The position numbers and the translations under genes were made by a program. A DNA stretch of 64,000 nt. Origin: Takakia lepidozioides. Its lineage: Eukaryota; Streptophyta; Takakiopsida; Takakiales; Takakiaceae. The notes below the pieces were generated by a model that saw nothing but the letters and a program-made list of their open reading frames with translations, made no database searches and was not told the DNA's origin. The stretch lies in the NCBI GenBank assembly GCA_030704615.1, contig CM060732.1, positions 16,988,001-17,052,000 of the forward strand, given 5' to 3'. Shown here one piece after another: positions 48,184 through 61,669 of the stretch (position 1 is the first letter of the stretch; every line of letters starts with the position of its first letter).

Positions 48184-51100
48184 GGTTTCTAGTTAGGCAG
48201 AATTTCCCTGAATTTGTTTCCAGTCTGTGACATGGTGAGGCCATCATGGATGACCTCAAGGGTTTACCCACTCTTGGCACTAGACTGAAATTTAAACTCA
48301 GGGCGGGAAGCCTACCTTTGAACAGCAAACAGATGCACAGAGAAAGGGGGATTGCAAATGCCCGTTGTGTGGGCAACCTGAAGACAATATCCACTTTCTT
48401 TTGCAAAGAGAAATCTATTTCTTTTTGGCCGGATGATTCATTCTCCTGGGTACTCTCACCAGAGAGACGGCCTCTTCAAATCCATCAAGGGATTTGTTCC
48501 TGTACCTGTGTTTACCAAGTTTGAAAATTTTGAGGCTGAGCCAAAAGCCCGGGCCCTTTTGGGGCCTAGTTATTGGGCAAATCACACACAGCAGATTGAT
48601 GCTGGTGTAAGGGGATTTCTAGAGCATATCTGGAAAACTTGGATCAATTGTCTGTTCCAAGGTAAGTCATACTACCGGCGTCAGCCCCTGACAAAGGTAG
48701 TTTCTGTCCCTTTGTGTTCTGCTCAAACTGGGCGTGGAGTCAATGGCCACAAGGCTATGGCAAATGTCTTATGAGTACATTCTCTTTTGGTTTCTGCCGT
48801 TCTACTTTGTCCCACTAATGGACCTAATCTGCATCTCCTTCCTCTCTTCACTTAAATGACCTTAGTTGTCAATTTGGGGGTGGCTGGAACAGGCCGACCT
48901 GGTTTGCGACCAGGTGAAGTTTTCATCTCTTCTTGCTTCAATCTGCTTATGATTGTGATGCTATGACCAAGTTTGTAGACGTCAACTTCACACACTGTTC
49001 AGTTGACATTTAAGCCATGCATTAGGTGAATCACAGATTTTGGAGGTACTGTTGACCTCCACTGGTTTGTGTGTCTGCAGCCATAACTTTTGTAAAACTG
49101 AAAGAAAGCTTGTGATGTGATATCTGGTTCCAGGTCAAAGAAATACCAGAATTGCAAGCAGGATATAACATGGTCGGCCTTTCTCAGGTATCCCTTCAAG
49201 TTTTACTCTTTCTATGATGTTTGGTTCAATACCTGGACTGTTTCTCTCTTAGCATGGCCCATGCAAACTACCTGGTACAGTCTCACTTTTCCCGTACTCC
49301 TTCAAGTCAGCCTGAGAGCCGTCAACGAATTGTGCAACATTTTTTACCATGGAGATGGGTCAAACTGTGCAGGGTAATGTAATAGCTCGTGCCGTCATTG
49401 AATTCTGTGATGGAGGACCGCCCGTAAGTTTCCAATACTCCTGCATCCTCTTGCTTTGATCATTTGTTCTTGGCAGTTATCATTAAAAAGAGTTCAACAT
49501 TGCAAGTTCAACCTTGACTTTGACTCCAGAGAAGGCTGTAGTGTGGTTTTGATTGATATGATTAGTGCTACCAGAATCAGGACATGGGCCTAAAGACTCG
49601 GTGAAAACCAGACCTCCCAGATAGCAGAAAGTGAATAACTGAAGATACTAAAACTACGATGAATGTTGGCTCTTTAGAAATGATCGCTGTCAAGGAAGAT
49701 GATGCTGGAAAGACAGGTTTAGCTGATGACCGACATGTTGGGATGACCAATAATGTGGATATTTGCTTAGGTTGAGCTCCATCACCTTTAAATTTAGGGT
49801 AGCCTGAAGTTATGTTTTATGCAGCTTAAGCGAGCCGGAACTTAAATGCTTAGCCTATCATTTTCATTACGTATATTAAATGGAGTTCTATCCTTGGCTC
49901 TGCCAGGTTCACAATTTTGTATCACTGGGAGGCCCTCATGCTGGCACCGCCTCAGTTCCTCTTTGCTCTGTAAGTGTGAGCACTGCTGTTTTTTCCTGCA
50001 AGTGATGTTATGTTCATGTGATATTAGTTCTCTGGTCTGTTACAGGGTTTCTGACCACTGACAGTCCTTGCACGGGAGTACGAAATTATTTCCTGACAGA
50101 TATGCATTAGGGATCAACAGAATGTTGAGACTCCAGCTTGCACTCTTGACTACTCTGCGCCTATTTAGAACATTCGTACAGTTGATTGGCTAAAATCAAG
50201 CTGACAAGTATCTGAAGCAGCCACTTGTACTCCTTGGAAGAGGTGAAAGTTGTGGCTGATTGTGTGCCTGTTCGTGGTTACGTCTGCTCATTGGGATGTT
50301 GGTCCATTGTTGGGGGCTACCTTCTTCAGGTTGTGTCTATGTGCCAGTTGGCCAATGTATTCATCCGGTTGGGTGTTTACTCACAATTTGTTCAGGTTTG
50401 TCTCCACAACAGACCAGTGAGGATTTTTCTCAGCAATTATTGTTTGTTTCATATCAGTGACCTTGGATGCCACTCAAGGCTGGCTATGTTTTGAGAAGAA
50501 GCTCATATCACCTAACATGGACAAATTCTAACATGGACTTTTCTGGGCTCCATGGATGGACTTGACTTGGCAAAGATACTCCTGATGTTGCACTTTGTTG
50601 GGGTGCAGAACCATCTCGCACCAGCTGGCTATGTGAAAATTCCCAATGTGAGTAAGATCACGGATCGCTGATTGAAAAGGAGTGTGCCTGTTAGACTTAA
50701 TGAAGGTCACAGCAGTATGTTCCAGCTCTGATCCTTGGGCATGCTCACAACGAGAGGAAGTCCCAAGCCTCTGCTGTAAATATGGCCGCAGTTGGCTCGG
50801 CTTTGCTGTAATGTGAGGAAGACTGAGATCAAATTAGTGACAGCCAGTGCTAGTGATTTCCTGTACATTGACCATGGCTGTTAAAAACAACTCAAGTTGA
50901 AACAGCTTGGTTTGGTAGAGCTTTGGACATTTGTGTAAACTTTTTAGAAGCAGGAAGTCACAGGAGGTTCTGTCCTCCATACAAATTAGGGCGTCTTTTT
51001 GGCCAATCAACTTTGGAAATGAACTCTCCTGTAATGTGTAAAGTTGCGATAAGCGTTTTCAAGACAGTTAAGAGTTCTCTTGAAGGGTAGATAGTATCCG

Positions 51101-51400
51101 CAGAGTGAGGGAACAATACCATGTTATGTGCATGCCACGCATATTGGATTGAGCCAGAGGTAGTGTCGAGAGTTTCAGGATTTGGCTGCATACTACAAAG
51201 GCAGTTTGTTCCTGCCAAAGCTCAACAATGAAATTGCTTCAAGTCGAAATGACACTTACAAGAAGCGGCTTAGTAGCCTCAACCATTTGGTTCTGATCAT
51301 GGTAAGTACTACTTACATTTAGCGCTTTTCCTCACTCCTGTGCAAACCAGGGGAAGTTTCTGTCTGCAAGGTCGTAGCAAGCAATTTCTTTGGGGTACAA

Positions 51401-51444
<44 letters not shown>

Positions 51445-52184
51445 AGCTTTTTTGGTTGTAATGGTGGTTGTAAAGCATATTCTCTGATTTGATGCTTTGA
51501 CAGGTAAGAGCTATGATTGCACTGTGCAGTTTCAGAAAGATACCATCTTGATTCCTCCTGAGACAGCTTGGTTTGGTTTCTATGGCGAAAATGACTTCAC
51601 TATGGTCCTGCCTCCCCAGGAGGTAAAATACTAACTTCCTAGAGTGTGACAATGTGCATGAGGACTGTGTAGAGCTTTGTTTCTTTCTACCAGCAAATGT
51701 GGACCAGCACCAAGTGTCCAAGTTAAAAGTTGGAAGGAAGTTATGTAATTGTCTGGAGCTACAGTAATCTGTGCCTATTCCCGTACTGGCGATTCCTTTT
51801 ACTAACGTTAAAAACAGAAGTCTCTGACCAACCATGATAGGAACAGGCCTTTTGTGGTTTGGACTTGTCTTGGCTAGTGAATGATGGTGAGAGTAAGTTG
51901 TTGCTAATGAATTGGAAGACGTGATGACATTCCATGGTTGATGGTCATTGTTTATTCAGATGACAAGGGTCTTGTAGGGTTCTACAGATACAAAAACTCA
52001 CGTGAGTTGTGGTCATGTTTTGCAGACAGAGTTGTACATCGAAGATTGGATTGGCTTGAAAGGTTTGGACAAAGGAGGGAGAGTGTCATATATTGTCTTT
52101 CCTGGTGATCACCTTAGCATTTCTGAACGTGAAATGGAACAACACATCCTCCCTTATCTTGTTGCTTCAAATTCAAGCATCTGA
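47112..52184 (+). CDS. Palmitoyl-protein thioesterase
   Basis: 12 exons: 47112-47274, 47601-47685, 47962-48013, 48893-48913, 49134-49187, 49373-49423, 49907-49969, 50330-50395, 50609-50647, 51179-51301, 51530-51622, 52026-52184; 969 nt, 322 aa, all phases consistent. The N-terminus is a signal peptide (basic start, then GRFVLLLVVAQLWILPLF). Then PFVVLHGIGDQCKN, GYNMVGLSQGN (nucleophile Ser124), SLGGPHAGTASVPLC, HLAPAGYVKIPN, FLPKLNNEI, Asp243 in MFQKDTILIPPE, WFGFYGEND, and His299 in FPGDHLSIS: the complete alpha/beta-hydrolase triad of the PPT family. These enzymes remove fatty acyl groups from S-acylated cysteines, in animals in the lysosome; in plants a vacuolar or secretory location is expected. 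The ATG at 47112 gives the signal peptide. Exon 4 is a 21-nt microexon (ADLVCDQ). The intron before it carries a LINE fragment. Confidence 0.95.
48117..48183. repeat. (CA)n(CT)n microsatellite in PPT intron 3
   Basis: About 30 bp of (CA)n with one interruption, followed by about 34 bp of (CT)n. Immediately upstream of the LINE fragment. Confidence 0.95.
48220..48560 (+). mobile_element. LINE ORF2 3'-fragment, copy 2 (PPT intron 3)
   Basis: Plus strand, with frame changes: FPVCDM, then MDDLKGLPTLGTRLKFKLRA and LPLNSKQMHRERGIANAR, then a decayed Cys-rich segment. Same family as 30.4-30.7 kb and 62.3-62.7 kb, here sense to the host gene. Confidence 0.6.
51403..51443. repeat. (CT)n microsatellite in PPT intron 10
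   Basis: About 41 bp of uninterrupted (TC)n, 86 bp upstream of the exon 11 acceptor. Confidence 0.95.
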
Positions 52185-54236
52185 ATTAGCACAGCTATTG
52201 GTGTGACTTGCATACACCTCTGAGGAACAGGCTTTTCATCTGGAAAGCCATGTATCATTTCGTTTTATTTCTTTTGCCTGTATTCTACAATATGAGTGGG
52301 CGATTATTCATGGAGTTGCAGCTACCCTGTAGCTTCTTTATTGAGTCGCTGAATGTCACCAGTCTGGAAGGGTGCCTGACATCAATGACATGAAAATTTC
52401 ACTAAGACTTTTTGTATTGAACAAAGGAGTTTGTAGGTGGGAAATGCATCCTGTTGCCTATTAGGAAGCTTTATAGGTTAAACCGAAGGAGACTTTGTGT
52501 TTCCTTTGGACGCCTTCAGTTGGCGTCCAATCTTCACCAGAAGATGGGCACAGGAAACGTTGGATGGCCAACAAGGCTCCCCATCCGCAGAACCAAGCAC
52601 CAGGCAGTGAAGCGAAATTGTCAGTCTTGGGAACTTTTCGGAAGTCATGACCAATGAAGTATGACAAATGCACTATGAAGTGCAAATAGCTTCACAAAGA
52701 TTTTTGAAAGTAGACCTAACCAAAGACGTTAGAGGGAGTTTGCAAGAGCTTGGAAACTGTGTAGAGCACATCTCATGTCATGAATCTTCCCCTAGAGCTA
52801 GCACAAAAGTTCTGAAAATGGTTGGTTGTAATTTGAGAGACCACGATTGTATGATGCTGAGGAAGTCGCTATAATATAAACTGAGAAAAAAAGTTGTAAG
52901 ATTAGACTCCGGCACTCCAACATCCGCTCTGCAAATGATATCCAGGTGCCAGACACAAATGATATGAGTTGGCTTTCAATCGCATCTCCAACTCTGCTCA
53001 TGTCTACAACAGAAAGTAGGGGCATTTGATTATTCTTGGAATGTCAAATACGGAAACGCTGAAACTTACCAATGAATAGTAACAAATGCATGTAATCCAT
53101 GCAAGCCCTGCCGTATAGGTTGTGACCAAGTCCTGATGGTTGAGTTGAGGTTATGGAGCCTTCCTGTTCTTTCCAATCACTTAATGCAGAAATTGCCCCA
53201 AAAACAGTACCTTCGATTCCCTCTTTCTCTGTTCTTTTCAATTCTTCTTTTCCTGCCCTCTTACTATGAGATCCGTGGTGGACTCAGCTGTCCTCAGAGA
53301 AGTCTTCCATTATGAGGATCAGAAATTTCCATGAGTGCAAATAGGATAGGAGGAAATACAAGTCATTGTCTTCCTTGGGGAGAGAATATCAGCCTGCGAG
53401 CTGGTAGACTCACGCATTCATAAAACTATTCATCCAAGTATTTCATTCATTTATAAATATGGATGAAATATCCCCATTACACCTAATTCTAAACGTAATG
53501 GCAAGTATTGGTGTTAAGCATCAAAACCCTTGCGTAGGCAGGGCCAACAAATGCATGGAAGTACAAACTTCAAAAACGTTTAGTTGACATCACCCTGACA
53601 TGCTGACAGTCACAACGTGGTGCTGATGACCTCACCTGCCCATTTTTTTTCATTTCATGTAGAGCGGCCATGTGGCTAACTGGTGGGGTAGAGTGCGTAG
53701 GTGGCGAACCGACTGTTTTCCATGTGGATCGTACGTGGCTACAGCTATGCACCATACTGCCGCAATATGGCGACCATATATGACCAAGAAGACATTTCAA
53801 GGGCAACACAGGTGCAGATAACCCTGGCTCGAAGGGCCCTTATATTGCAGCAAAGTGGCTACCATAAAAAGGTAGCCTTATATTGCAGTGGCGATGGCCA
53901 CCCCCTCCAGCCCTAAAACGCTTGGCGAACGGACGGCCCAGGGCGCAACACGTAGCGAGATCCCCGCGTCAACAGGCGCCGGCCGTTGGATGGCGGGTGC
54001 CACGGGATCCAGTTCCCAGGCGCCAAGGGGTGGTTCCCTTGGTGCTTTCCGCCAAGGAACGCGCGCTTTCTGGCTTTTTTTCGATTTCCCCCCTGTTTCT
54101 TTACAAGGGCGTGTCGCAACCCATAAAGTTTGAGTGCTTTCTGGCTTTATTTCGCCTAAAAAATATGGGCTGGACCTCACCTTTTGCTTCTCTTTTTTGG
54201 AGTTTATCTTCTACCAAAGATCTCGATTCATAGCAC
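52185..54236. other. PPT 3' flank and spacer before CACTA copy 2
   Basis: The first part should be PPT 3' UTR. No coding gene is supported; open frames are short and without recognisable domains. From about 53880 the base composition jumps to GC-rich with GGCGCC/GGCGAACG motifs, announcing the CACTA terminus at 54237. Confidence 0.4.
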
Positions 54237-54850
54237 CACTACAGCAAATGGGGGGGGTTTGCGACGCCAGCTGCGCCCCCACGCCCTGCGCGGCGCCAAG
54301 TGTGCGACGCCAACCCGCGGAGCGTGTTTACGACGCCAGGCCATCGCAGCCAAACCCCGCGGGAGTGAAACCTGGCGCCGGGGCCAGGCGGCGACGCCTG
54401 GCCATCGCACGGAGTGATGAAGGGAAAATGGCAGCCCTTCCGTGCGACGGCTAAGCGTCGCCCCCAGCGAAGGGCAGAAGGCAGCCCTTTCTGGCGACGG
54501 CCGATCATCGCACGCCGGAAAAAAAAAACCATTTCTTGTCATTTCTTTCATCGCATCCTTTTCTTGCGACACCCAGCCGTCGCATGGTGGCATGAAGGGC
54601 AAAAGGCCCCTGCGATGGCCGGGCGTCGCAAACTGCCCAGCTACCCTATTCTTTCAAAACAAAAAAACATGTCACAGTTTGCAACGGCTGGCCGTCGCCG
54701 TTTGCAACCCCCGGCCCCATAAATCCATTCAAAAAAACAGGTCGCAGTTGGCGACGGTTGGCGGTCGCCGTTTGCGACCCCTGGCCTGATAAATCCAAGA
54801 AAACGCGTCGCAGTTGGTGACGCGTGGGGGTCGCAGGAGGCGACGGCAGG
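54237..54850. repeat. CACTA copy 2 left subterminal palindromic array
   Basis: About ten units of a 16-20 bp palindrome, consensus TGCGACGGCYGGSCGTCGCA, for example near 54440, 54495, 54565, 54610, 54682 and 54748, alternating with AT-rich spacers. Similar to the right-hand array at 61.7-61.9 kb. These are the expected transposase-binding subterminal repeats. Confidence 0.85.
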
Positions 54851-55196
54851 GCTTTCTAGGTTTAGGTTCAGGGCCTTTGGGGGTTTTTAGTTTTTTTTTT
54901 TTTTCATATGGTACTGGGGTAGGGTGTTTGTTTTTCTTTATGGTTTAGCTTGTTATTGTGGACCTTTTTGTAGATTATGACATTCATTTTGATAATTCTC
55001 TTGATAGCATCTGTATGTGTTGCTCCAACATATTCATTGCATCTGCCTTCTTTCTTGAAAGACTACCAGCCACAGCCATATTTGATGAATCATAGAAATA
55101 AAGTACAATATGCATGTACATGTACAATCAATCGAAGGGATAGGTCCAGTTCGATGCGAGAATTGTTATGTAGCTTTGATTTTGTGTCTAATCAAC

Positions 55197-58100
55197 TTAA
55201 ACATCATCATCCAGAGCCTCTTCATCCTCATCAAGCTGCAAGTTTTCTTGGTCATCGGAGTCATCGTCATAAATGGCCCGGCCCTCAAAAGGCACCTCCG
55301 AATCATCCTCCACCTCGTTGTCAATGGTCGTGTCTTCGTCTCCTTCTCCAACATCCGTATCTTCTAGAGCTTCATCATATAGGGTCCAGGATGCATTGTT
55401 CGGGGCGTCATCATCCTCTTTTACCCCCTCTATCCAACCTCCATCATCAGCATCATTATGACCAGTCTCTCCGTCCACCGCAATTACCTCACCCCATAGA
55501 GATCCGAGACCATGATAGATGGGTCTTCCTCTTGGCTGAGCATGCACAACCACCTTCCAATTCCCCCCTCTTGTTTTGTCATCGGAGAAGAAAACTTGCT
55601 CCATGTCTGAAGGCCGTGAAAAAAACTCATCGGAGGGACGATGAGTAGGGTTGAGCCTATCTGCATTGACGCGCATGAAACCACAATCATCTTGCACTAA
55701 TGTTGCGGAGGGCCCTACAAGATGTGGCTAGAACCACCTTCCCTTGAAGAGAAGAGGTCGGTACCTTGTATACTGAAGTTGGAGTATGTTCTCAAGCTCT
55801 CCAATGTACTCAAGTTTGCTCATAGCAGGTCATGTATCTCCCTTGCCCCACACGGAGTCTTGCCAATATGTGGCACACAAGCCAGAATCAAAGGTTGTTT
55901 TGCGCTTCATGTCAAGAGCACGAATGCGGAAATGACGACCGTGAACCCAAACCGTCGTGTATGAGTCGCGAATTGAGAGGGGCCCCTTGCAATGTCTTGC
56001 ACCAAATCTGAAACCACCTCTCCTTGAGCAACGGCGTCATAAATTGAAGTCCGAAACCACTGTTGGAATGAACTTAGAGGCTGCAATTCATGGGCAAATT
56101 TTGTGAAGGAACATTCCGGTGGCCCGCTCCTCGTCGTGGGCGTCTAGTAACCGGCCTTGGATGGTTTCGCCTCCATGCAAGCGTCTCCTCTTCTCGTTGC
56201 TGAATAAGATTATTGTATCTTGTCTCCCACTCATGTATGGATGGGGTGTTCTTCAGTATGAAGTCATGCGCTTGCTCAATCACCAAGGTCGGCAATTTTA
56301 CCCTCTTCGATTTTTTGGGCAAAACGATGTCATTGGTTCGTGCATCCTCCTCTTCCTTCCACATCTAAGGGGATTCCTCATCCACCCTTGCCATGTACTC
56401 GGTGCAATAGAACATAGTTTTTTGCAACGTATACCCCTCCGCCATGCTACCCTCCGGGTGCGCCATTTGTCTTACAAATCCTTTCAAAGTCTTCATATAA
56501 CGCTCAAGGAAGTACATCCACCGAGAATTAACGGGGCCAGCAATCGAAGCCTCTTCCACTAAGTGCACTACCAAGTGCACTTGGATGTCAAAGAAGGAGG
56601 GAGGAAGGTGCATCTCCAACATACACATTACCTCCGCCGCCTCCTTCTTCATGCATAGAAAATCTGCTTCTTCCAACTCTTTGGAGCAAATCCACCGGAA
56701 CAAGCCTCTCAATCTATAGATTGTCTCACGAACCTCGGGAGTCAATGTCCCACGTACTGCAATGGGCAAGATGTCTTGCAATAGATTGTGGTAGTCATGA
56801 GACTTCAAACCATGGACCCCGTCTTCTTCGCTGAACTTCGTACGGAGGGATGACCCATAACCAGTTGGTATTCGGACAGCACTTATGGTGGCTATCACCT
56901 CCTTTGTCCATTGCCAAGGTGCGCGCCTATACTTCCACCGTACAATACCCTTTGGGTCCACACCATTTTGTTCGGCCCATAGATGGCGCATGCGACCCTG
57001 CTCCTCAAGCTCCTTTCTAACACCGAGAGAATCTCCTTTTGCAGCCACTCCCTTCTTTGTCGGCGTGCCATGAAGAACCCGAAAAAAGGACGAGCAGACA
57101 TTCTTCTCAATATGCATGGGATCTAGAAGATGGCGAATCTTCAGGTCCTACATATATCCCCACCCACAAAGACTTACACAAAAAAATTTACGTGACAGTG
57201 ACAATGCAACGCATACCAAATGTGCAATATCACATGCATGCATAGGGATATTGACGGTGTTTTTGTGGAATATGTACCGCCCAATATGGCAACTCGTAGA
57301 AGATTGAAAGTCGTTTCATGCCGGGCACGTCCACTTCACCGTCCGTGCCCGCATAGGCCTCCTTCCATCGGTCCTCCCAAAACTGCCCGGACGGTGTCAT
57401 GGGGGGGGACGTACTTCCTCTTTGCCATCAAATAAGTGTTTCTCTCTTCTTCTCCATCGATGGCTCATAGGAAGAAATTTGCGGTGGTTGGGATACACCA
57501 TCTTGTGAAGATGGCAGGAGCTATGTGTATCAAGATTATCGCCACAATGCAAGCATGCATGGTACCCTTTGGTGCTTAGCCCCGAGCAAACAGTTAGTCT
57601 TGTACTACACATCCCGCCACATTAGCAAAAACAAAAAGTTGTTATGTGCATGGCCCATAATGCCATCTACCCCACTACGGTGCACAAGACTGTCGCCGCT
57701 ACTTCAATCGATCATCATCCTCATCCGGCATTGACAAGTGAATGTACGCGGGTTGTTCATGGGGAACATAATATACCTGGATCATCATGCATTGTCCAAA
57801 GCAAGATGTCTCTCATTTGAAAAGATTGTCCGGCCATAGGGTCAAGTGAAGCATCCAATGTCGGGACCCCCCTCCATAGCTCTTTAAGTTCATCAAGAAG
57901 AGGTTGCAAGTACGTGTCCATGTTTGCCACTTGTTTTTTCCCTTTGAGACATTCACATCATTGTTTCAATGCTCCACCAATATGCAGATTATACTACAAA
58001 ATGAATTACACGTCTTACTCCATGATTATGTCACTCATCAATCTTGCATCCGAATTGCGTCAAAGATCAGAAGTTTAATGTAAAGTCGAAGGCAATAATA

Positions 58101-59363
58101 AACATGAAATGAGTACACTCACCTGGCACAATGGCAACCAACATGATATGGCATTTTTTAATTGAAAGATACAAAGGGATGTTGTAGTTCACCATGGTCA
58201 CCAGCCAAGTGGAATGACTACATGACTGGACAGAGAATGGGTTGACCCCATCGAGGTGGACATGTCGTGGGTCCTCCAAGAGAAAAGGCCACATCTCTTC
58301 AATATGCCTCCATGCTTGTGAATCTTGTGGCCCGCACACCTTTCCCGGGGGGCTCCGATGCGAGGCGTGCCATCTCATGAGTCTGGCCAATTCGGGGCTT
58401 CGGTACTGTGCCCTCAATCGCGGGATGATCGGAAAGTAATGCATTTTCTAGGATGAAATACCCCACGCCCCCCACATGTAATCATCCCATTAGCACACAT
58501 AATACAACACCCTTATGCATTTCCCTTTATGCAGCCTCTCCCTCATTTGGGTGTGAATGGTCAAAACCAAACGTCGCTCCTTCCACTCCTCACTCACTCC
58601 TTCCAAAACCACAATCAGATCTTGCATGAGTACTACTCTCTAATAATCTCCATGCGAGGGGGAATGGCGCTTATACCTTGCGTGGTACTTTTTTCCCTTG
58701 GACATCATCCCGATATCGGTCTTTCTTGCACTTTGGACACTTGGTGAGATGCAAATCCTCTCCGTAGTATAGGGTTTTATCACATGGACAGGCATGAAAA
58801 ATCTTATAGCCCATCCCTACAGAGTCCAAGACTTCGCACGCCTCTTTCCGCGACCGTGGCATCTTGGGTTTCAAGTGTGGAGCAAGGATATAGTCTGCAA
58901 TAGTTCGCATTATGGCAGACATCCCAACATTACTTATGCCAAATTGAATTTGAAGATTGAGCAAAAGTAAGATTGTTGAAAGTCGACTCACTTTCGCCCC
59001 TTCGTACAAGGGAGTTCTCGCCTCCCTCTCCATGTCATTTGAGGGGGCCATTTCAGGATCATCGATTGGCCGGGTTCCCTCTTCATGGGATGCATCAGCG
59101 CCCACATGATGCATTAAGAGATCCTCTATGGCTTGCACATCCTCCTGGTTAATTCCATGCTCATTGTTGTTGTCACTGTCACTATCACTGTCATCGTCAT
59201 CATCGTCCGGTACCGTGGGGGCGGCGTCTCGCCCACGGCTCCCGCCTGATGTACTTGGGTTGTTTTCGGATGGGGTGCCAAGAGAAAAGACCAGGAAGGG
59301 ATGGACAAAGTCCTGATACGAACAAATGAACATAGGGACATATATTATAATGTGTCCTTGCAA
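55197..59363 (-). pseudogene. CACTA tnp2-type transposase copy 2
   Basis: Minus-strand segments: 59363-58671 (N-terminus through IFHACPCDKTLYYGED, CPKCKKDRYRDD), 58444-58067 (MHYFPIIPRLRAQYRSPELA, DPRHVHLDGVNPFSV, the part lost in copy 1), 57612-57397 (ACLHCGDN, YPNHRKFLPMSH), 57117-56365 (LRTKF, DUF4218-like WMYFLERYMKTLKGFVRQMA), 56364-56074, and 55697-55197 (C-terminal acidic tail). An in-frame TAG at 56366-56364 separates two segments where copy 1 is open (PP|MWKE), and the DUF4216 region around 55700-56050 has frame breaks. Copy 2 is therefore also inactive, though better preserved in its first half. Relative to copy 1 three codons are missing near 56900. Confidence 0.85.
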
Positions 59364-60207
59364 CCATACACTTCATTATAAGCGAAATGCAAACAACAAC
59401 CTTCAATGTGTGTGTGCATCAAATATGTCATTCAATAATTACATGTATGTGCGCAACGTACACGCTTGCAAAGTTTCAAACCCAAACAAAATCATTTGCC
59501 CCCCCCAATGACGCATTCACCCTATCAACCAATTTTTGTTTATTAATGTAAAAGAAAATCCTCTCATGCCATTGCACCCAACAAACGGATGTGGCTCAAG
59601 CTTCATTTTTTCCTACGTGTGCTTAAATATGTGTGCAACACCTGTACAAAGATCCAGCAGGGGGAAAAAAAAATAAAAAAAAATAAAAAAATGCCTCCCC
59701 AACGACGCACTCACCCTTGCACCAATTTTGAATTAAATCGAATTTAAATGAATTTAAAATAAATATTTACATTTAGAAAATATATGATTGCCGTTTTGAG
59801 GGGCGTAATGATTTTATTTTTAGCTCTATTTTGTTCTGTGACATTGGGCTTGCACTCCAAACTTGATTTGTGTTCTCTTTCATGCACTCTTCATAGAGAG
59901 TTCTGCAATAATGAGCGAAGAGAACATTTGTTTTTGGGGGCATTTTTGATTGGTCCAAATTTTGGCGGGGAAGTAGCCGTGGGATGCTGGAAGCCGTAGA
60001 ACAAAATTGAGCCAAAAACAAAATCGATACGTGCCAGAAACCCCCACTGAAAGGCAGTGCAAACCTATTTATTGGCTTAAAATAAATTTAAATTCAATTA
60101 AATTGTGGAATGGCTTGAGGGGGGAGCGCGTCGATGGGGAGGCAAATGATTTATTCGTCTGTTGTGTCTCCGCACATGTTCAAGCACATGCGGGCAAAAG
60201 AGGGGCT

Positions 60208-61263
60208 TCAACCACATCCGTTCAATGGGTGCAATAGCCGTGCACGCATTGCAGGATTTTTTTTTTCGCATTGAACAGGAGGTAGAGGTAGAGGTGGTGG
60301 TGGCGGTGGACGTGGAGGTGGTACTGCTGGCGGAGGAAATGAAAGTGGAGGTGGTTGAGGATGTAATGTCGGAGGTGCAGCCGGGGGTACAACTTTCGGA
60401 TCAGGTACAACCGGAGGTGGATCAGGCAAAGAAACAGACGGGGGGGGGGGGGGGGGAGGAGGAGGCCACAATCAGGGGGACCGCCTGAAGAAACTGGATG
60501 GAAGGGGGGGGGAGGGGGGGCTTGCTCATCGCCGGCCATAACGCCTACGACACCTACGACACCTACGACACCCCTCGACCCTACGCAACTCATCTATGTG
60601 CTGCTGGGGGAACCAACTGGTCACATCGGGCACATGCTCTGGCACAAATTCTGCAAGTAGACCGGCGCGAAATGCCTCCTGTGCAATGTGATTGCGAGCT
60701 TGGGCATCAAGTCGTGGCTGCAATGTGCGTAGTGAACGACGCATCAATACTTATGTCGTAATTTTGATTCATGTATGTTTACCAATCATACTATATTATT
60801 AGATAAACCTAAATGTACCTTAAATGAATGTTAATGAGAGGGGTGGGAAAAACACTCACCTTTGCCGCATCTGCAATCTTGTTCTTCTTGTTATGTTTTT
60901 CGACAACATGCGGTCGCCGCCTCGGTGGTCTGGTGCCGCCCGGCGGTATCCGTTCCCAACACTTAGTGCACCAACACTCAATCCTGTCGAGGGGGTCAAA
61001 GGTGGACATGATTGGACGGGGTGGCCCGCGAGGGGGCAACCCGCGGCGCGCCCGACTCGATCCTGGAGTGTCAACATCCTCCGCATCACCTGAAATTTGG
61101 CCCCGGTCCCTTCTACGATTGTGCCCGGCAACGTGTATGGATCAGGTGCAATGGGTGTCTCCTCGCCACGAAAAATGGTCGCTCTAGGGCCACAATCGAT
61201 ATGTGGTACTACCTCCCTATCCTCGAGGGAGACGGGTCGATGTTTCCTCACCATCCCTACCAA
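60208..61263 (-). other. CACTA copy 2 accessory ORF region
   Basis: Minus-strand frames: an Arg/Pro-rich segment with ECWCTKCWERIPPGG and a basic HNKKNKIADAAK that ends at a donor AAG|GTGAGTG (about 60859), then RRSLRTLQPRLDAQARNHIA with QEAFRAGLLAEF (60747-60526), then a Pro-rich tail. The exon end at ...DAAK|GTGAG parallels ...MDAK|GTGAG in the accessory gene of copy 1, so the two may be related. I do not recognise a family with confidence. Confidence 0.35.
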
Positions 61264-61669
61264 TTAACACACACCAACAACACTTTCATTTCTCAAAAAC
61301 CGTTGGCAAAAAAACTCTATGCCTCAGCCTCGGGGCTTTCAAAATTGATAACCAAAGGCAGAGCATCCCCATGGTGCTAGAGCCCAAGACAATAAATCCT
61401 TCCTCTCGTTCTATCTTCAGGATGCTCACACTATGGAAAAAATTGTTGAGACCCAGCGCTTTGCGATTATCATATTGAACCACATTTTGTGTACGTGAAT
61501 CCTAATTACACCGTTTATCCTTTTAACCCCAAGACCCACAACCAAAACCGCCAATCCAAAACCCAGCACCATAAAGAAAAGCAAACACCCTAACCCAGTA
61601 CCATATGAATAAATAAATAAAATAAATAAAAAATAAGAAACCCAAAAGGCCCTAAACCCTAAATCCAGA

